From JBCCGR01 sp039029195 (GTDB lineage: Bacteria > Pseudomonadota > Alphaproteobacteria > Rhizobiales > Rhizobiaceae), in assembly GCA_039029195.1 (NCBI GenBank), contig JBCCGR010000037.1:1-44706 (forward strand): DNA of 44,706 bases, read 5' to 3'. The position numbers and the translations under genes are program-made. Shown one piece after another: positions 6,260-15,365 of the stretch (the stretch's first letter is position 1; the number at the start of each line of letters is the position of its first letter). Under the pieces are notes generated by a model. It saw only the letters and a list, made by a program, of their open reading frames with translations. It was not told the origin of the DNA and did no database searches.

Positions 6260-7792
6260 TCAGAATTGGTAGTAGAGGAATGAGCCTTCGCCATTGATCG
6301 AAGTCAGTGCGATGGCGAACACCACTGCCGTGGCCATTGACCACCCCAGATTGGGCTGCCAGCGGAACGGCTTGGCCGGCTCGGCATCGGAAGGTTTGAC
6401 ATCACTCGACAGCCATTCGCCGCTCAAGATCTGTTGGGTGTTGGGCAGCGCCAGAACGATGAAGCCGAACACGATCAGATATGGCGCCACTTCCATGACA
6501 TTGAGGGATACAGCGACCCCGCTGGCCACGGCAGCCTGACCAAGATATTGCATGGCCATGTCGTAACCGGTCATGGACCGCAGCACCTCGCCCGCCACAA
6601 GCAGATCCGGCGCACGGAAGATCACCAAGCCGGTCACAACCACCATCATGGTCATCAGCCAGCCACCAGCCTTACCGACTTTGGGGCAATTGAACTGGTT
6701 CCACGCATGATCAATGGCGAGCGCAGAGCCGTGCAGGGCACCATAGAGAACAAATGTCCAGCCTGAGCCGTGCCAGATGCCCGCGATGAGCATCGTGAAG
6801 AACAGGGGCCAAGCAGTCGAAATCGCATAGCGCTGGCTGTCTGAGAAGTTTGCCTTCATGGCGCGGCGCATACCGCTCATGGCCATCGGATTGAACAGAT
6901 AGGTGGCGAAGAAGCGAGACATGGTCATGTGCCAGCGACGCCAGAAATCCGAAATACTCGTGGCCTTGAAGGGTGAATTGAAGTTGATCGGCAATTTGAT
7001 GCCAAAGATAGCACCTAGACCAATGGCCATATCGGAATAGCCGGAGAAGTCGAAATAGAGCTGAAATGTGTAGGCGAGTGAGCCCATCCAGGCGGCCGCC
7101 ATGCTGACAGTCTGGCCATCGGCCACACCATCGAACATCACATTCGCATAAGGCGCGATGCTGTCTGCAAGAACGACCTTCTTGAAGAGACCCATTGCGA
7201 AGAGCGTCAGGCCAACAGCCAGCCGACGCGTATCGAACGTATGATCCTTGCGTCCATCCATCTGCGAAAAGATTTCCCGTTGCAGAACCAGCGGACCAGC
7301 CGTGACGCATGGGAAAAAGGTCGAGAATACGAGGTATCGGCCAAAGGACTGGTATTTCACCTGGCCCCCATGGGCTTCCACCAGATAACCAATCTGGATG
7401 AACGTGTAGAAGGAAATACCCACAGGCAGGATGATGTTGAGATGATCCCAGCCCATACCGCCGGTCTGGTTGACCACATCAATGAAGAAGTTGCTGTACT
7501 TGAAATATCCAAGCGCACCCAGATTGGCGAGAACGCCAGCCAACAGGGGTATACCGCTCTTTTGCGGGTTCTTGGCCTGATAGACCAAAAACGTTCCCAG
7601 CGCGTAGTTCGACACCACCGATACAACAAGAATACCGACCAGCATCAGGCTGAACTGGGCGTAAAATACCAGTGAGGCGATGCCCAGATAGGTGAAGGCA
7701 AGTTCCCATCCGCCCAGCCGTCCGGCAACAAGGAAGCCGAAATAGCAGATCGGCAGGAAGATCAGAATGAATTCAAGCGAATTGAAGACCAT
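6260..7792 (-). CDS. MBOAT-family membrane O-acyltransferase (AlgI/DltB-like)
   Basis: 510 aa, the usual length for AlgI-type proteins. It has many hydrophobic helices, the opening MVFNSLEFI typical of AlgI-like members, the conserved SDFWRRWHMTMSRF block (His288), and the catalytic histidine His341 in GIWHGSGWTFVLYGALHG. The C-terminus ends in an aromatic YYQF tail, as many MBOAT proteins do. These enzymes pass acyl groups across the inner membrane to an extracytoplasmic acceptor such as alginate, teichoic acid or other polysaccharide. The gene starts 4 nt after the stop of the transporter-SGNH fusion gene, so the two are translated from one message. The acceptor polymer is unknown; no polysaccharide synthesis genes lie in this window. 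Confidence 0.93.
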   Translation of the reverse strand: MVFNSLEFILIFLPICYFGFLVAGRLGGWELAFTYLGIASLVFYAQFSLMLVGILVVSVVSNYALGTFLVYQAKNPQKSGIPLLAGVLANLGALGYFKYSNFFIDVVNQTGGMGWDHLNIILPVGISFYTFIQIGYLVEAHGGQVKYQSFGRYLVFSTFFPCVTAGPLVLQREIFSQMDGRKDHTFDTRRLAVGLTLFAMGLFKKVVLADSIAPYANVMFDGVADGQTVSMAAAWMGSLAYTFQLYFDFSGYSDMAIGLGAIFGIKLPINFNSPFKATSISDFWRRWHMTMSRFFATYLFNPMAMSGMRRAMKANFSDSQRYAISTAWPLFFTMLIAGIWHGSGWTFVLYGALHGSALAIDHAWNQFNCPKVGKAGGWLMTMMVVVTGLVIFRAPDLLVAGEVLRSMTGYDMAMQYLGQAAVASGVAVSLNVMEVAPYLIVFGFIVLALPNTQQILSGEWLSSDVKPSDAEPAKPFRWQPNLGWSMATAVVFAIALTSINGEGSFLYYQF

Positions 7793-7796
7793 GGGA

Positions 7797-10286
7797 TCAG
7801 TTCCTTACGCCGGTCAGGGATTCTCGAAATGGGAGTGCGGGTGCAGCAGGCGGCGAAGTTTCTCCTGGCGCCATGCTGGAGCGCATAACCGGACCGAACA
7901 GCCTAGAATATTGGTCAAGAACCTTGCCTAGACATTCGGGGCTCGAATGCTCCGCATCGATATACATATGCGCCTTGCAGCCAACGTCATGCGGGTTGAA
8001 ACTTGAGATGATCTTCAGATCATGCTTCTCGGCAAGCCGCTTGGTCAGCTCCTCGATTTCCTTCAGGCCAGTCATGTACGGCGATCCAGAAACTGCATCC
8101 CAATAGATTGGGTTGAACGGTGGATGCGCCAGTGTCACCTTCACACCGCGCTCCTTGAGCCAGCTCAGCAGCGTATCAATGGTCCGCACACCTTCCGGGT
8201 CAATTTTCGGCGGGCTGACGCGTTTTTGAGCAGCGAAAGCCAGTGACTCACGGGCGGCCCGTTCAGGTGTAAACACATCCCGGTGTTCCTGAGACCACAG
8301 GATCGACCCGCCTGGCAGCAGAACATCAAGGTTTTTGAAGTGATCAAGATCCGATGCGTGCGGCTTCATCGGGGCGGTTACGTCACGTAGTGCATTTTCC
8401 CAAAGGAACTTCAGCGACAGCAGTTCCCGCCATGTCTGCACCGGCATGGTTTCCCAGCTTGAATGCGGTTTCATGCCCATGCGCTTGGCCATTGCACGGT
8501 AATATTTGATGCCGGGAAGCCACAGAAAGTCGGTGCGATCCTTGATCGGTGTGAACAGATTATCACGGATCGTGATGATCATTTCTTTCGGCATTTTGTT
8601 GTGGCGGGCATACATCTCCACCATTGCCGGCATGTCTTCGTAGTAGTCACGATGGACATGGGAATTGTAAAAATCCTTATACGGCATCAGGCTGGTGTGC
8701 GCTTCCTGCCAGTGGCTTGCGCCGAGCACGACAACTTCCGGTGCCTTTGCCATGCGCTTGATGGTTTCATTGCGCAGGTCACGAATGTTGATGTTGAGGT
8801 CATAAACCCCATAGTTACGGCCTTTGGTATGAGCCTCTGCCACATCCTGAAGCGTCGGGTCGCTGTAGAGCATGGGAGCAAAGTAGCGATTGCCTTCCCA
8901 GACCGCGCCCACAACCAGCGCTCCGAAAACAAGCACCATGATTGCGTAGGCCGAAAAGCTGCGATCAGCCTCTTTTGCCTGGCTCAGCCGCTCTGCTTCT
9001 TCACGCGCAGCATTGTGTTCCTGCTGAAGCCGCTGGATCAGATGAATGGCGTGTTCGGGTTCTTCGGCAACCTCGGCTTTGCCAACCTCATAGGGATCGA
9101 CCGCCAGTGCCGTGTTGCCAACGACCATACCGCCTGCGCTCGAAGGCCGCTGCACAGCCGGGTAGTGTTCACCCACCGAGGCGGTGACAAGGTTGGAAGG
9201 AATATCCGATTGGGTGGCGACAGTTCCACGCACCGCCGACGGATGGTCGGAGCCGGAAGCAACCGTTGGATGGTCACCTGCAGCGGGATTAACATTTGCA
9301 AGAGCCATGCGCAGATTGTCCCAACTTGATTGTTCACGCGCCTGTGCCTCGTGAGATTGACGCTGCTTGTCGAGAAACACATCGAGCAGCAGCGGCACCA
9401 CAAAGACCGGAATTTGTGAAACGCCCACATAAAGCGCCAGATCGGGGTCTGCAGATGCACCGAGCATGGCAAAGCTCAGTCCTACATTGCGAAAACCCGT
9501 AAGAACCGAACCCGTGTAGGCACGGCGGCGACCGGCGCGGGAAAACACCAGAAGAGTGGCAATCCCCGCCCCAACACTCACCACTGTTGCAAGCGCCAGA
9601 AACGTCCAGACCTTGTCCGGATCACTGTCCAGCGCTGCGCTCACCTGTTTCATGATGGCGCAACCGAAAATCATGAGTGCAACAACCGCTCCCCAACGGC
9701 TGTAACTGGAAATTTGTTCCTTCCGGGCATCGCTTTGACGCGAAATCAGATTGCGCAGGAAGAAAAACAGGATCAGCGGCAGCACCAGAAACAGGCCGAC
9801 ACGCTCCAGGTATACAATGAGATCAAGTTTGCCGGCTCCCGAAAGGAGCGGCGCGACAAATACATAGATCGCAACCGGTGCCGCGATTGTCGACATGATG
9901 ACGCTTTGAACCGCGACCTTTGAATCAAGATTGAGCAGTTGCACGATGGTCGGTGAGGCAAAGAGTGTGCCCGCCGTGACGGTAACCATCGCAAACAAAG
10001 TGAGTTGCGCACTGACTTCGAGAAACTGACAAACCAGCAGCACAATGGCTGGCAGCGCAAATTGTTTCCACATCACCAGCAATATCGTGCTGGGGGCCAG
10101 TTCAAAAATCGACCCTTCTTTCTGAGTTGCAAACGGCAACAGAGAGAAGAGAATGATAAAAAACAGCGACGGCAGCATGAGCGGCGCGAAGAACGTCGCA
10201 AGTTGCGGATACGCAATTGCAAGCGAAATACTTCCCACCAGCAGCAGTGCCGCGATCGTGCGGTCATTTTCAATACGCTGAACCAA
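7797..10286 (-). CDS. Fusion protein: multi-helix transporter-like domain plus SGNH (DltD/AlgX-like) domain
   Basis: 829 aa, starting at TTG (AGG-type ribosome site 5 nt upstream; no suitable ATG in frame nearby). Residues about 10-305 form roughly nine or ten hydrophobic helices, most like the bile acid:sodium symporter (BASS) group (for example TGFRNVGLSFAMLGA); this assignment is tentative. Residues 306-440 are a low-complexity linker ending in a charged coiled-coil-like stretch. A single transmembrane helix follows at about 445-463. The rest is an SGNH-fold domain with Ser524 in VVVLGASHW and Asp777/His780 in YIDAEHSS as the likely catalytic residues. Such domains assist or perform O-acyl transfer in the periplasm (DltD, AlgX, AlgJ). 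Coupling to MBOAT and carrier genes supports acyl export and transfer. Confidence 0.8.
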   Translation of the reverse strand: MVQRIENDRTIAALLLVGSISLAIAYPQLATFFAPLMLPSLFFIILFSLLPFATQKEGSIFELAPSTILLVMWKQFALPAIVLLVCQFLEVSAQLTLFAMVTVTAGTLFASPTIVQLLNLDSKVAVQSVIMSTIAAPVAIYVFVAPLLSGAGKLDLIVYLERVGLFLVLPLILFFFLRNLISRQSDARKEQISSYSRWGAVVALMIFGCAIMKQVSAALDSDPDKVWTFLALATVVSVGAGIATLLVFSRAGRRRAYTGSVLTGFRNVGLSFAMLGASADPDLALYVGVSQIPVFVVPLLLDVFLDKQRQSHEAQAREQSSWDNLRMALANVNPAAGDHPTVASGSDHPSAVRGTVATQSDIPSNLVTASVGEHYPAVQRPSSAGGMVVGNTALAVDPYEVGKAEVAEEPEHAIHLIQRLQQEHNAAREEAERLSQAKEADRSFSAYAIMVLVFGALVVGAVWEGNRYFAPMLYSDPTLQDVAEAHTKGRNYGVYDLNINIRDLRNETIKRMAKAPEVVVLGASHWQEAHTSLMPYKDFYNSHVHRDYYEDMPAMVEMYARHNKMPKEMIITIRDNLFTPIKDRTDFLWLPGIKYYRAMAKRMGMKPHSSWETMPVQTWRELLSLKFLWENALRDVTAPMKPHASDLDHFKNLDVLLPGGSILWSQEHRDVFTPERAARESLAFAAQKRVSPPKIDPEGVRTIDTLLSWLKERGVKVTLAHPPFNPIYWDAVSGSPYMTGLKEIEELTKRLAEKHDLKIISSFNPHDVGCKAHMYIDAEHSSPECLGKVLDQYSRLFGPVMRSSMAPGETSPPAAPALPFRESLTGVRN

Positions 10287-10564
10287 GTCGACCTGCCCTA
10301 CGCAATACCAGGACGCGCGCTACCTGCGGCGCGTCAACCAGACCAAATACAAAGAACAGATCTTGGAACCCTGCCCACCCCCGGCAAATTCCGTCCCTCT
10401 GCCCCCAAGCTTGGCAAGACCGTATCCAGACGACATGGTGAATTGGTTAATCGGCAGTCGAATCGCCGCAGCACGAGGGGTGAATTCAAAAACGAGGTTT
10501 ACAATTTCTTGATGGATGGATGCGAGTGTCTGTCAACAATGAATAATGAGGTGGGGAAGTTTGC

Positions 10565-12556
10565 ATGACCGGAGCCAGCCAGGGCAGTTTTCAGGATTTT
10601 GGCACACTCTCGGGCTCAGATTCAGTACGTGGCAATGGCGATATCGTTCGCGACGTTCTTGATGGCGAAGAGTATGGCCTGGCGATTTTTGACGAAAATC
10701 TCGCCATGATCACCTGCAACCGCCTCTACATTGATTTGTTCAATTATCAGGGTGAGGATCTTTCCAGCAATCCGACCATTGAAGAACTGGGGCTGATCTC
10801 CCTGAAGCGGCAGGGCTTCAGCGAAGCCGCTGCATTGAGCGCGGTCTCCAAGGATATCGCCCGGGTGCGCTCGGGCGCATCGCATTCGTTCAAGTTTCGC
10901 TCCAAATCCGGTGTGCTGGAGGTGCGACGCACGCGCTCAAGCTCGGGCCGGGTTATCGAGAAGGTCTTCAAACTGGAAGGCAATGATCACGACGTCGGCC
11001 AAAGCTCTATCGAGAATATTGCCGAAACCGCACACAACCGGATGATGCACGCCCTTGAGGTGATGGCAGAAGGTTTTGCCCTCTTCGATCCCGACGACCG
11101 GCTGGTGGTCTACAATCAGAAATATGTCGATCTCAATCCGCACATCCAGGATCTCATTATGCCTGGTGCGAAGTTTGAGGACATGTTGCGCATCGGGCTG
11201 GAACGCGAAGGGTTTGAGCGCTTTGGGCAAAGCCAGGACGAGTTTTTAAAAGAGTTCCTCGATCGCCATCAAAACCCGAAAGGTCCCTACGAATTGCAAC
11301 TCAGCAATGGGCGCTGGGTCTTGGTGAATGAGAAAAAGACCTCAGATGGTGGCGTTGTCGGCACGCGTTCGGATATTACGGAACTGAAAAACCGAGAGTT
11401 TGAAGTTCAGCGCATCTCGAAAAAACTGGTCGCGAAAAACGTCCACTTCGACACCGCGCTCAACAATATGATTCAAGGGCTGTGCATGTTCGACAGCGAA
11501 CAGCGCCTCATTGTTTGCAACCAGCAATATCTTGAAATGTATGGATTTTCTGCGGAAGTTGTGAAGCCGGGCATCCAGATCCGGGAAATCATGAAATATT
11601 CGATTTCACTCGGCAACTACACCGATGAACATGCTCAAAAAGCTCTGAAAGAGCGGCATGATCCCTCCAAACTGAAGCAGCGCACAACGATCAAACAACG
11701 TCTACGCGATGGTCGGGTAATCGCCGTGATGAACCAGCCCATGCCTGATGGCGGCACCATCGCCACCTATCAGGACATCACGGTGCTGGAAGAGCACGAA
11801 GAAAAGCTCCTCGCTTATACCAAGAAGCTGGAGCGCTCGAACTCCGAACTGCAGGACTTCGCCTACGTCGCCTCTCACGACCTCCAGGAACCGCTGCGCA
11901 AGATTGAGGCATTCGGTGACCGCTTGGCGCGCAAATATGCAGACATTTTGCCAGACGATGGCAAGATGTTCGTGGATCGCATGCAAAATGCTGCTGGCCG
12001 CATGCGCCAGCTCATCAACGACCTCCTGTCCTATTCGCGGGTCACGACGGCGGCCAAGCCGTTCAACGAAGTGAATTTGGCGCAAATTGCGGAAGATGTG
12101 GTCTCCGATTTGCAGGTGCGCATTGAAGAGAACAAGGCAACCATTGAATTCGAGGAACTGCCGACAATTCAGGCTGATCCCACACAGATGCGCCAGCTCA
12201 TTCAGAATCTTCTATCGAATGCGCTGAAGTTCAAGAAGCCCGATGTTGATCCGGTTATCAAGATTGCCGCGAAACTACTGGATTCAACCACACCAATGGG
12301 CCAGCCCATCCGTATTTGCCGTATCACGATTGCCGACAACGGGATCGGGTTCGAAAACAAGTTTAAAAATCAAATCTTCACGATCTTTCAACGCCTCCAT
12401 GGCAGGATGGAATATGAAGGGACCGGCATCGGATTGGCCACCTGCCGCAAAATCGTTGATCGCCATTCGGGCACGATCGACGCTGACGGCAAACCGGACA
12501 TCGGTGCCACTTTTATAATTGAACTGCCAGTAGAACAGTCGAGTGGGGGACAGTGA
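10565..12556 (+). CDS. Cytoplasmic multi-PAS sensor histidine kinase
   Basis: 663 aa without clear membrane segments. Three PAS-like domains can be seen at about 30-135, 155-275 and 290-410, each with the D...L...CN/YNQ pattern and the last two ending in SDITE and QDITV. A coiled helix leads to the HisKA domain with phospho-acceptor His438 in ASHDLQEPLRKI. The HATPase has an N-box (QNLLSNALKF) and G-boxes (ADNGIGF, GTGIGLATCRKIV). The H-box type resembles bacteriophytochrome-like kinases that signal to Rcp1-like single-domain regulators, and exactly such a regulator follows after one base. The signal is unknown; PAS domains may bind haem, flavin or small ligands. It is divergent from the acylation cassette, with 278 nt between the starts. 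Confidence 0.92.
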   Translation: MTGASQGSFQDFGTLSGSDSVRGNGDIVRDVLDGEEYGLAIFDENLAMITCNRLYIDLFNYQGEDLSSNPTIEELGLISLKRQGFSEAAALSAVSKDIARVRSGASHSFKFRSKSGVLEVRRTRSSSGRVIEKVFKLEGNDHDVGQSSIENIAETAHNRMMHALEVMAEGFALFDPDDRLVVYNQKYVDLNPHIQDLIMPGAKFEDMLRIGLEREGFERFGQSQDEFLKEFLDRHQNPKGPYELQLSNGRWVLVNEKKTSDGGVVGTRSDITELKNREFEVQRISKKLVAKNVHFDTALNNMIQGLCMFDSEQRLIVCNQQYLEMYGFSAEVVKPGIQIREIMKYSISLGNYTDEHAQKALKERHDPSKLKQRTTIKQRLRDGRVIAVMNQPMPDGGTIATYQDITVLEEHEEKLLAYTKKLERSNSELQDFAYVASHDLQEPLRKIEAFGDRLARKYADILPDDGKMFVDRMQNAAGRMRQLINDLLSYSRVTTAAKPFNEVNLAQIAEDVVSDLQVRIEENKATIEFEELPTIQADPTQMRQLIQNLLSNALKFKKPDVDPVIKIAAKLLDSTTPMGQPIRICRITIADNGIGFENKFKNQIFTIFQRLHGRMEYEGTGIGLATCRKIVDRHSGTIDADGKPDIGATFIIELPVEQSSGGQ

Positions 12557-12557
12557 T

Positions 12558-13013
12558 ATGAGCGGGGAGCGTGATCGCGTGAGAATTCTGGTTGCAGATG
12601 ATGATATCGACGATCGCATGCTGATTCAGGATGCGTTTGACGAAAGCCGTCTGGCCAACCCCGTTGACTTTGTCGAAGACGGCGTTGAGCTGATGGAATA
12701 CCTCAACCGCGAAGGCAAATATGCCGAACTCAAGGGCAAGGATTTGCCTGGCATCATTCTGCTTGATCTCAACATGCCCCGCATGGATGGCCGCACCGCG
12801 CTGGAACAGATCAAGGCCAATCCGGAATTGCACAACATTCCCGTTGTCATCCTCACCACGTCAAAGTCGGAAGAGGATATCATCCGCACTTACGGACTGG
12901 GTGTGAACTCTTTCATCACAAAGCCTGTCACATTTGATGGTCTTGTGGATGTGGTGCAGGCCATCAAGAAATACTGGATTGAAATCGTCGCGCTACCGGT
13001 TGGCATCGACTGA
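12558..13013 (+). CDS. Single-domain response regulator (Rcp1-like), partner of the upstream kinase
   Basis: 151 aa, a receiver domain only. Acidic residues in ADDDIDDR, the phospho-acceptor Asp70 in LLDLNMPRMDG, the Thr/Ser switch in LTTSKSEED and the conserved Lys in FITKPV are all present. There is no output domain, so it acts by protein contact or in a phosphorelay. I chose the ATG at 12558 because GGGGGA lies about 8 nt upstream; an in-frame GTG at 12543 inside the kinase gene is possible but less likely. The gene begins one base after the kinase stop, which makes the pair a clear two-component system. Rcp1-type regulators typically have the short insert seen here (REGKYAELKGKDLPG) before the Asp strand. 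Confidence 0.92.
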   Translation: MSGERDRVRILVADDDIDDRMLIQDAFDESRLANPVDFVEDGVELMEYLNREGKYAELKGKDLPGIILLDLNMPRMDGRTALEQIKANPELHNIPVVILTTSKSEEDIIRTYGLGVNSFITKPVTFDGLVDVVQAIKKYWIEIVALPVGID

Positions 13014-13029
13014 TCAATTCCCGAAGGTG

Positions 13030-13059
13030 GGCTGTTGGCAGAAATGCCGGTCAACAGCC
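13030..13059. terminator. Hairpin between the convergent response regulator and FAD oxidoreductase genes
   Basis: GGCTGTTG (13030-13037) pairs with CAACAGCC (13052-13059) around a 14-nt loop, in the 57-nt gap between two convergent genes. There is no strong T-run on either side, so a bidirectional terminator is only a possibility. Confidence 0.45.
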
Positions 13060-13070
13060 TTCTGCTTCCC

Positions 13071-14441
13071 CTATCCAGCCTCAGCGGGTTCCACATTCTG
13101 ATTGACTCGGAACAGATTGTCCGGATCATATTTCTTTTTGACGGCCTGAAGGCGCGCAAGGTTTGAACCATAGGCCGCCGAAGCCCCGCCACCCGACTCC
13201 GCAATGAAGTTTACATAGGCCCCTGGCACTGCATGACGGGAAATCTCCCGCGAAACCTGCTTCAGCCAGCCAACAACACGTTCATCGTCCGCCGGATCAC
13301 GCCAACGCACGCCAGGGGTTGAAACAAACAGAATTTGACGGTGTGGAAAAGCGGTTTGTGCATCTTCAATATCTGAAATGGCACCCCCAAGCTGACAGAT
13401 GAGAAGTTCTGATTCAGGCGTTGGCAGATTGCGCGCTTCCTTCACAAGGTAGTCGATCAGATCAGGCGTCAGTTCCCGATGATTGTGTGCACGCCAGTAA
13501 TTGCGTGCACCGAAATCATAAGCCTCATCGAGAAAAGACTGGGCTTCCACGAAGGGCCGCTGCATTAGGGCGGAACCTAGGGGCTCCACACCACCATAAA
13601 GCGCCGTGAGATCGTCAATGCCTGCCACTGGATCAAGATGAAACTGCATGAGTGTCAGCACCATGGTGCCATGCACACTCTCATCAAGCACCGGGGCGGG
13701 TGGTGCAGTCATCAGATTGGCCCACACACAAGCTCTTCGTGACAGGCGAGGCGCGCGGTCGGCGTAGTTCCGTAACACGGTTCCTGCATCATTTAGCGCG
13801 AAGAAGGTTGGGCCAAAGAGAACCTCCGGGCCAACCGGATGAAGGCGAAACGTAAATCGGGTGGCGACACCAAAGTTGCCGCTGCCACCGCGGATGGCCC
13901 AGAAAAGGTCGGGCAACGTCTCATCCGAAACGCTCACAATCTCACCGGAGGCAAGCACCATTTCGACCTCAAGAAGATTGTCGACGGCAAGACCATGTTG
14001 GCGCGCAAGCCAGCCAAAACCACCGCCCAGTGTTAGTCCCGCGACCCCGGTCGACGAAACAACACCACCGGCCGCGGCCAGCCCATGGGCCTGCGTGGCA
14101 GCGTCGACCTCAGCCCAGGTGGCCCCGCCCTGCACTGTTACAAGACGATTGTCGAGGTCAACGACCACATCGCGCATGAGGCTCATATCGATCATCAAGG
14201 CCCCCTCCCCGACGGCGGTGCCTGCAATATTGTGCCCACCGCCACGCACGCTGACGGCCAGTCCTTCTGACTTGGCTTCAATCACGCATCGCGAGACCTC
14301 TTCAGCCGTCTGACACTGTGCAATTGCCGCCGGACGGCGATCAATCATCTGGTTCCAGACCGTGCGCACCTCATCAAAGTCTGGCTGATCTGGCAGGATC
14401 AATCGCTTTCCAAGATACGAACCGAGGCGGGTTTTCAACAT
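13071..14441 (-). CDS. FAD-linked oxidoreductase of the berberine-bridge/PCMH type
   Basis: 456 aa from the ATG at 14441; a GGGAG ribosome site sits 6 nt before it but directly abuts the earlier ATG at 14447, so the later start is preferred. The FAD-binding (PCMH) fold is shown by VSVRGGGHNIAGTAV, whose His is the usual site of covalent 8-alpha-histidyl flavin attachment, and by GLTLGGGFGWLARQHGL. The cysteine needed for bicovalent FAD is not visible in the second motif, so attachment is probably single. The C-terminus has the BBE motif NLFRVNQNV. These enzymes oxidise alcohols, sugars or heterocycles with oxygen as acceptor; the substrate is unknown. It is divergent from an HxlR regulator that probably controls it. 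Confidence 0.9.
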   Translation of the reverse strand: MLKTRLGSYLGKRLILPDQPDFDEVRTVWNQMIDRRPAAIAQCQTAEEVSRCVIEAKSEGLAVSVRGGGHNIAGTAVGEGALMIDMSLMRDVVVDLDNRLVTVQGGATWAEVDAATQAHGLAAAGGVVSSTGVAGLTLGGGFGWLARQHGLAVDNLLEVEMVLASGEIVSVSDETLPDLFWAIRGGSGNFGVATRFTFRLHPVGPEVLFGPTFFALNDAGTVLRNYADRAPRLSRRACVWANLMTAPPAPVLDESVHGTMVLTLMQFHLDPVAGIDDLTALYGGVEPLGSALMQRPFVEAQSFLDEAYDFGARNYWRAHNHRELTPDLIDYLVKEARNLPTPESELLICQLGGAISDIEDAQTAFPHRQILFVSTPGVRWRDPADDERVVGWLKQVSREISRHAVPGAYVNFIAESGGGASAAYGSNLARLQAVKKKYDPDNLFRVNQNVEPAEAG

Positions 14442-14533
14442 GACCATCTCCCTTTCAAGCTAAGGTTCCCAACCCGCTGATTGCTGCTTATCCGGTTACT
14501 GCCACGCCGATGAGCGGCAAAATACTATCAAAT

Positions 14534-14557
14534 CTGGAGTACTCCATATTCTGGAGT
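14534..14557. promoter_or_regulatory. Putative HxlR operator
   Basis: A perfect 12-bp palindrome TGGAGTACTCCA (14535-14546) is followed by another half-site CTGGAGT at 14551-14557, 17 nt after the first CTGGAGT (14534-14540). It lies in the 174-nt region between the divergent FAD oxidoreductase and HxlR genes. Palindromic GTACT-type sites are typical for the HxlR family. Confidence 0.6.
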
Positions 14558-14615
14558 TGTCGATTTCGTCCGCGTCTTCGATACTCCCTCCGCCAATCAA
14601 ACTGCGGAGGAGAGA

Positions 14616-15365
14616 ATGCCGTACAAAGGATATGGCCAATATTGCCCCCTAGCCTTGGCCGCAGAGATATTGTGTGAACGCTGGACCTTGCTTGTGATCA
14701 GCCGCGTGGTCGATGGCTGCACACGCTTCAACGAAATTCATCGTGGGGTGCCGAAAATCTCCGCGACGTTGTTGAGCAATCGTTTGGCACGACTTGAAGA
14801 CGCGGGGCTCATCACCTCACGCCCGCAAGAAAGCGGCCATGGCCGCGAATATCAGCTCACCGATGCCGGTCGCGACCTCGACCCCATTATCATGAGCCTT
14901 GCTGGCTGGGGGCAGAAATGGGCCCGCGACATGGAAGGCGAAGACCTTGATCCGGCCTTTCTGGCCTGGAGCATGCACACACGGCTGAATGTGGAGGCAA
15001 TGCCAGCCGGCAAAACCGTTCTCGCCTTTGAATTCTCCGGCACCCACAAAGGATTCAGTCGCTTCTGGCTTGTGGCGGAGGATGGTCAGGTTGATATGTG
15101 CCTCAAATATCCTGGCACAGAACCTGCGGTGACACTGAAATCAGACATCCGCCGGTTCGTCGAAGCCTGGCGCGGCTTTCGCGATCTCAAATCAGAAATC
15201 AGCTCTGGCCACGTCCGTATCGAAGGTGAGCCCTCGGCCTGCCGTGCATTGCCGGACTGGCTTATGCTCAGTGCGCTGGCGCCCGTTCCACGCATCACCG
15301 GAAATGAGGCCAAGGTGGCTGCGAAGCACCAAACCCATTCGGAAAGGCGCGCCGAACCAGCCTGA
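14616..15365 (+). CDS. HxlR-family transcriptional regulator with C-terminal SCP2-like domain
   Basis: 249 aa. The winged-helix HxlR domain occupies about residues 1-105, with the signature CPLALAAEILCERWTLLVI, including the family's conserved N-terminal Cys10, and the recognition part ISATLLSNRLARLEDAGLI. A C-terminal extension of about 130 aa (WLVAEDGQVDMCLKYPGTEPAVTLKSDIRRFVEAW) resembles an SCP2 sterol-binding-like domain, a combination found in longer HxlR members. HxlR proteins sense thiol or aldehyde stress or small ligands. It is divergent from the FAD oxidoreductase with a perfect palindrome between them, and its stop abuts the convergent ppa stop without any spacer. Confidence 0.9.
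   Translation: MPYKGYGQYCPLALAAEILCERWTLLVISRVVDGCTRFNEIHRGVPKISATLLSNRLARLEDAGLITSRPQESGHGREYQLTDAGRDLDPIIMSLAGWGQKWARDMEGEDLDPAFLAWSMHTRLNVEAMPAGKTVLAFEFSGTHKGFSRFWLVAEDGQVDMCLKYPGTEPAVTLKSDIRRFVEAWRGFRDLKSEISSGHVRIEGEPSACRALPDWLMLSALAPVPRITGNEAKVAAKHQTHSERRAEPA

Noticed and set aside
8463..9329. 288-codon open frame on the plus strand inside the transporter-SGNH fusion gene
   Set aside because: Antisense to a continuous protein with recognisable SGNH motifs; no domain of its own.
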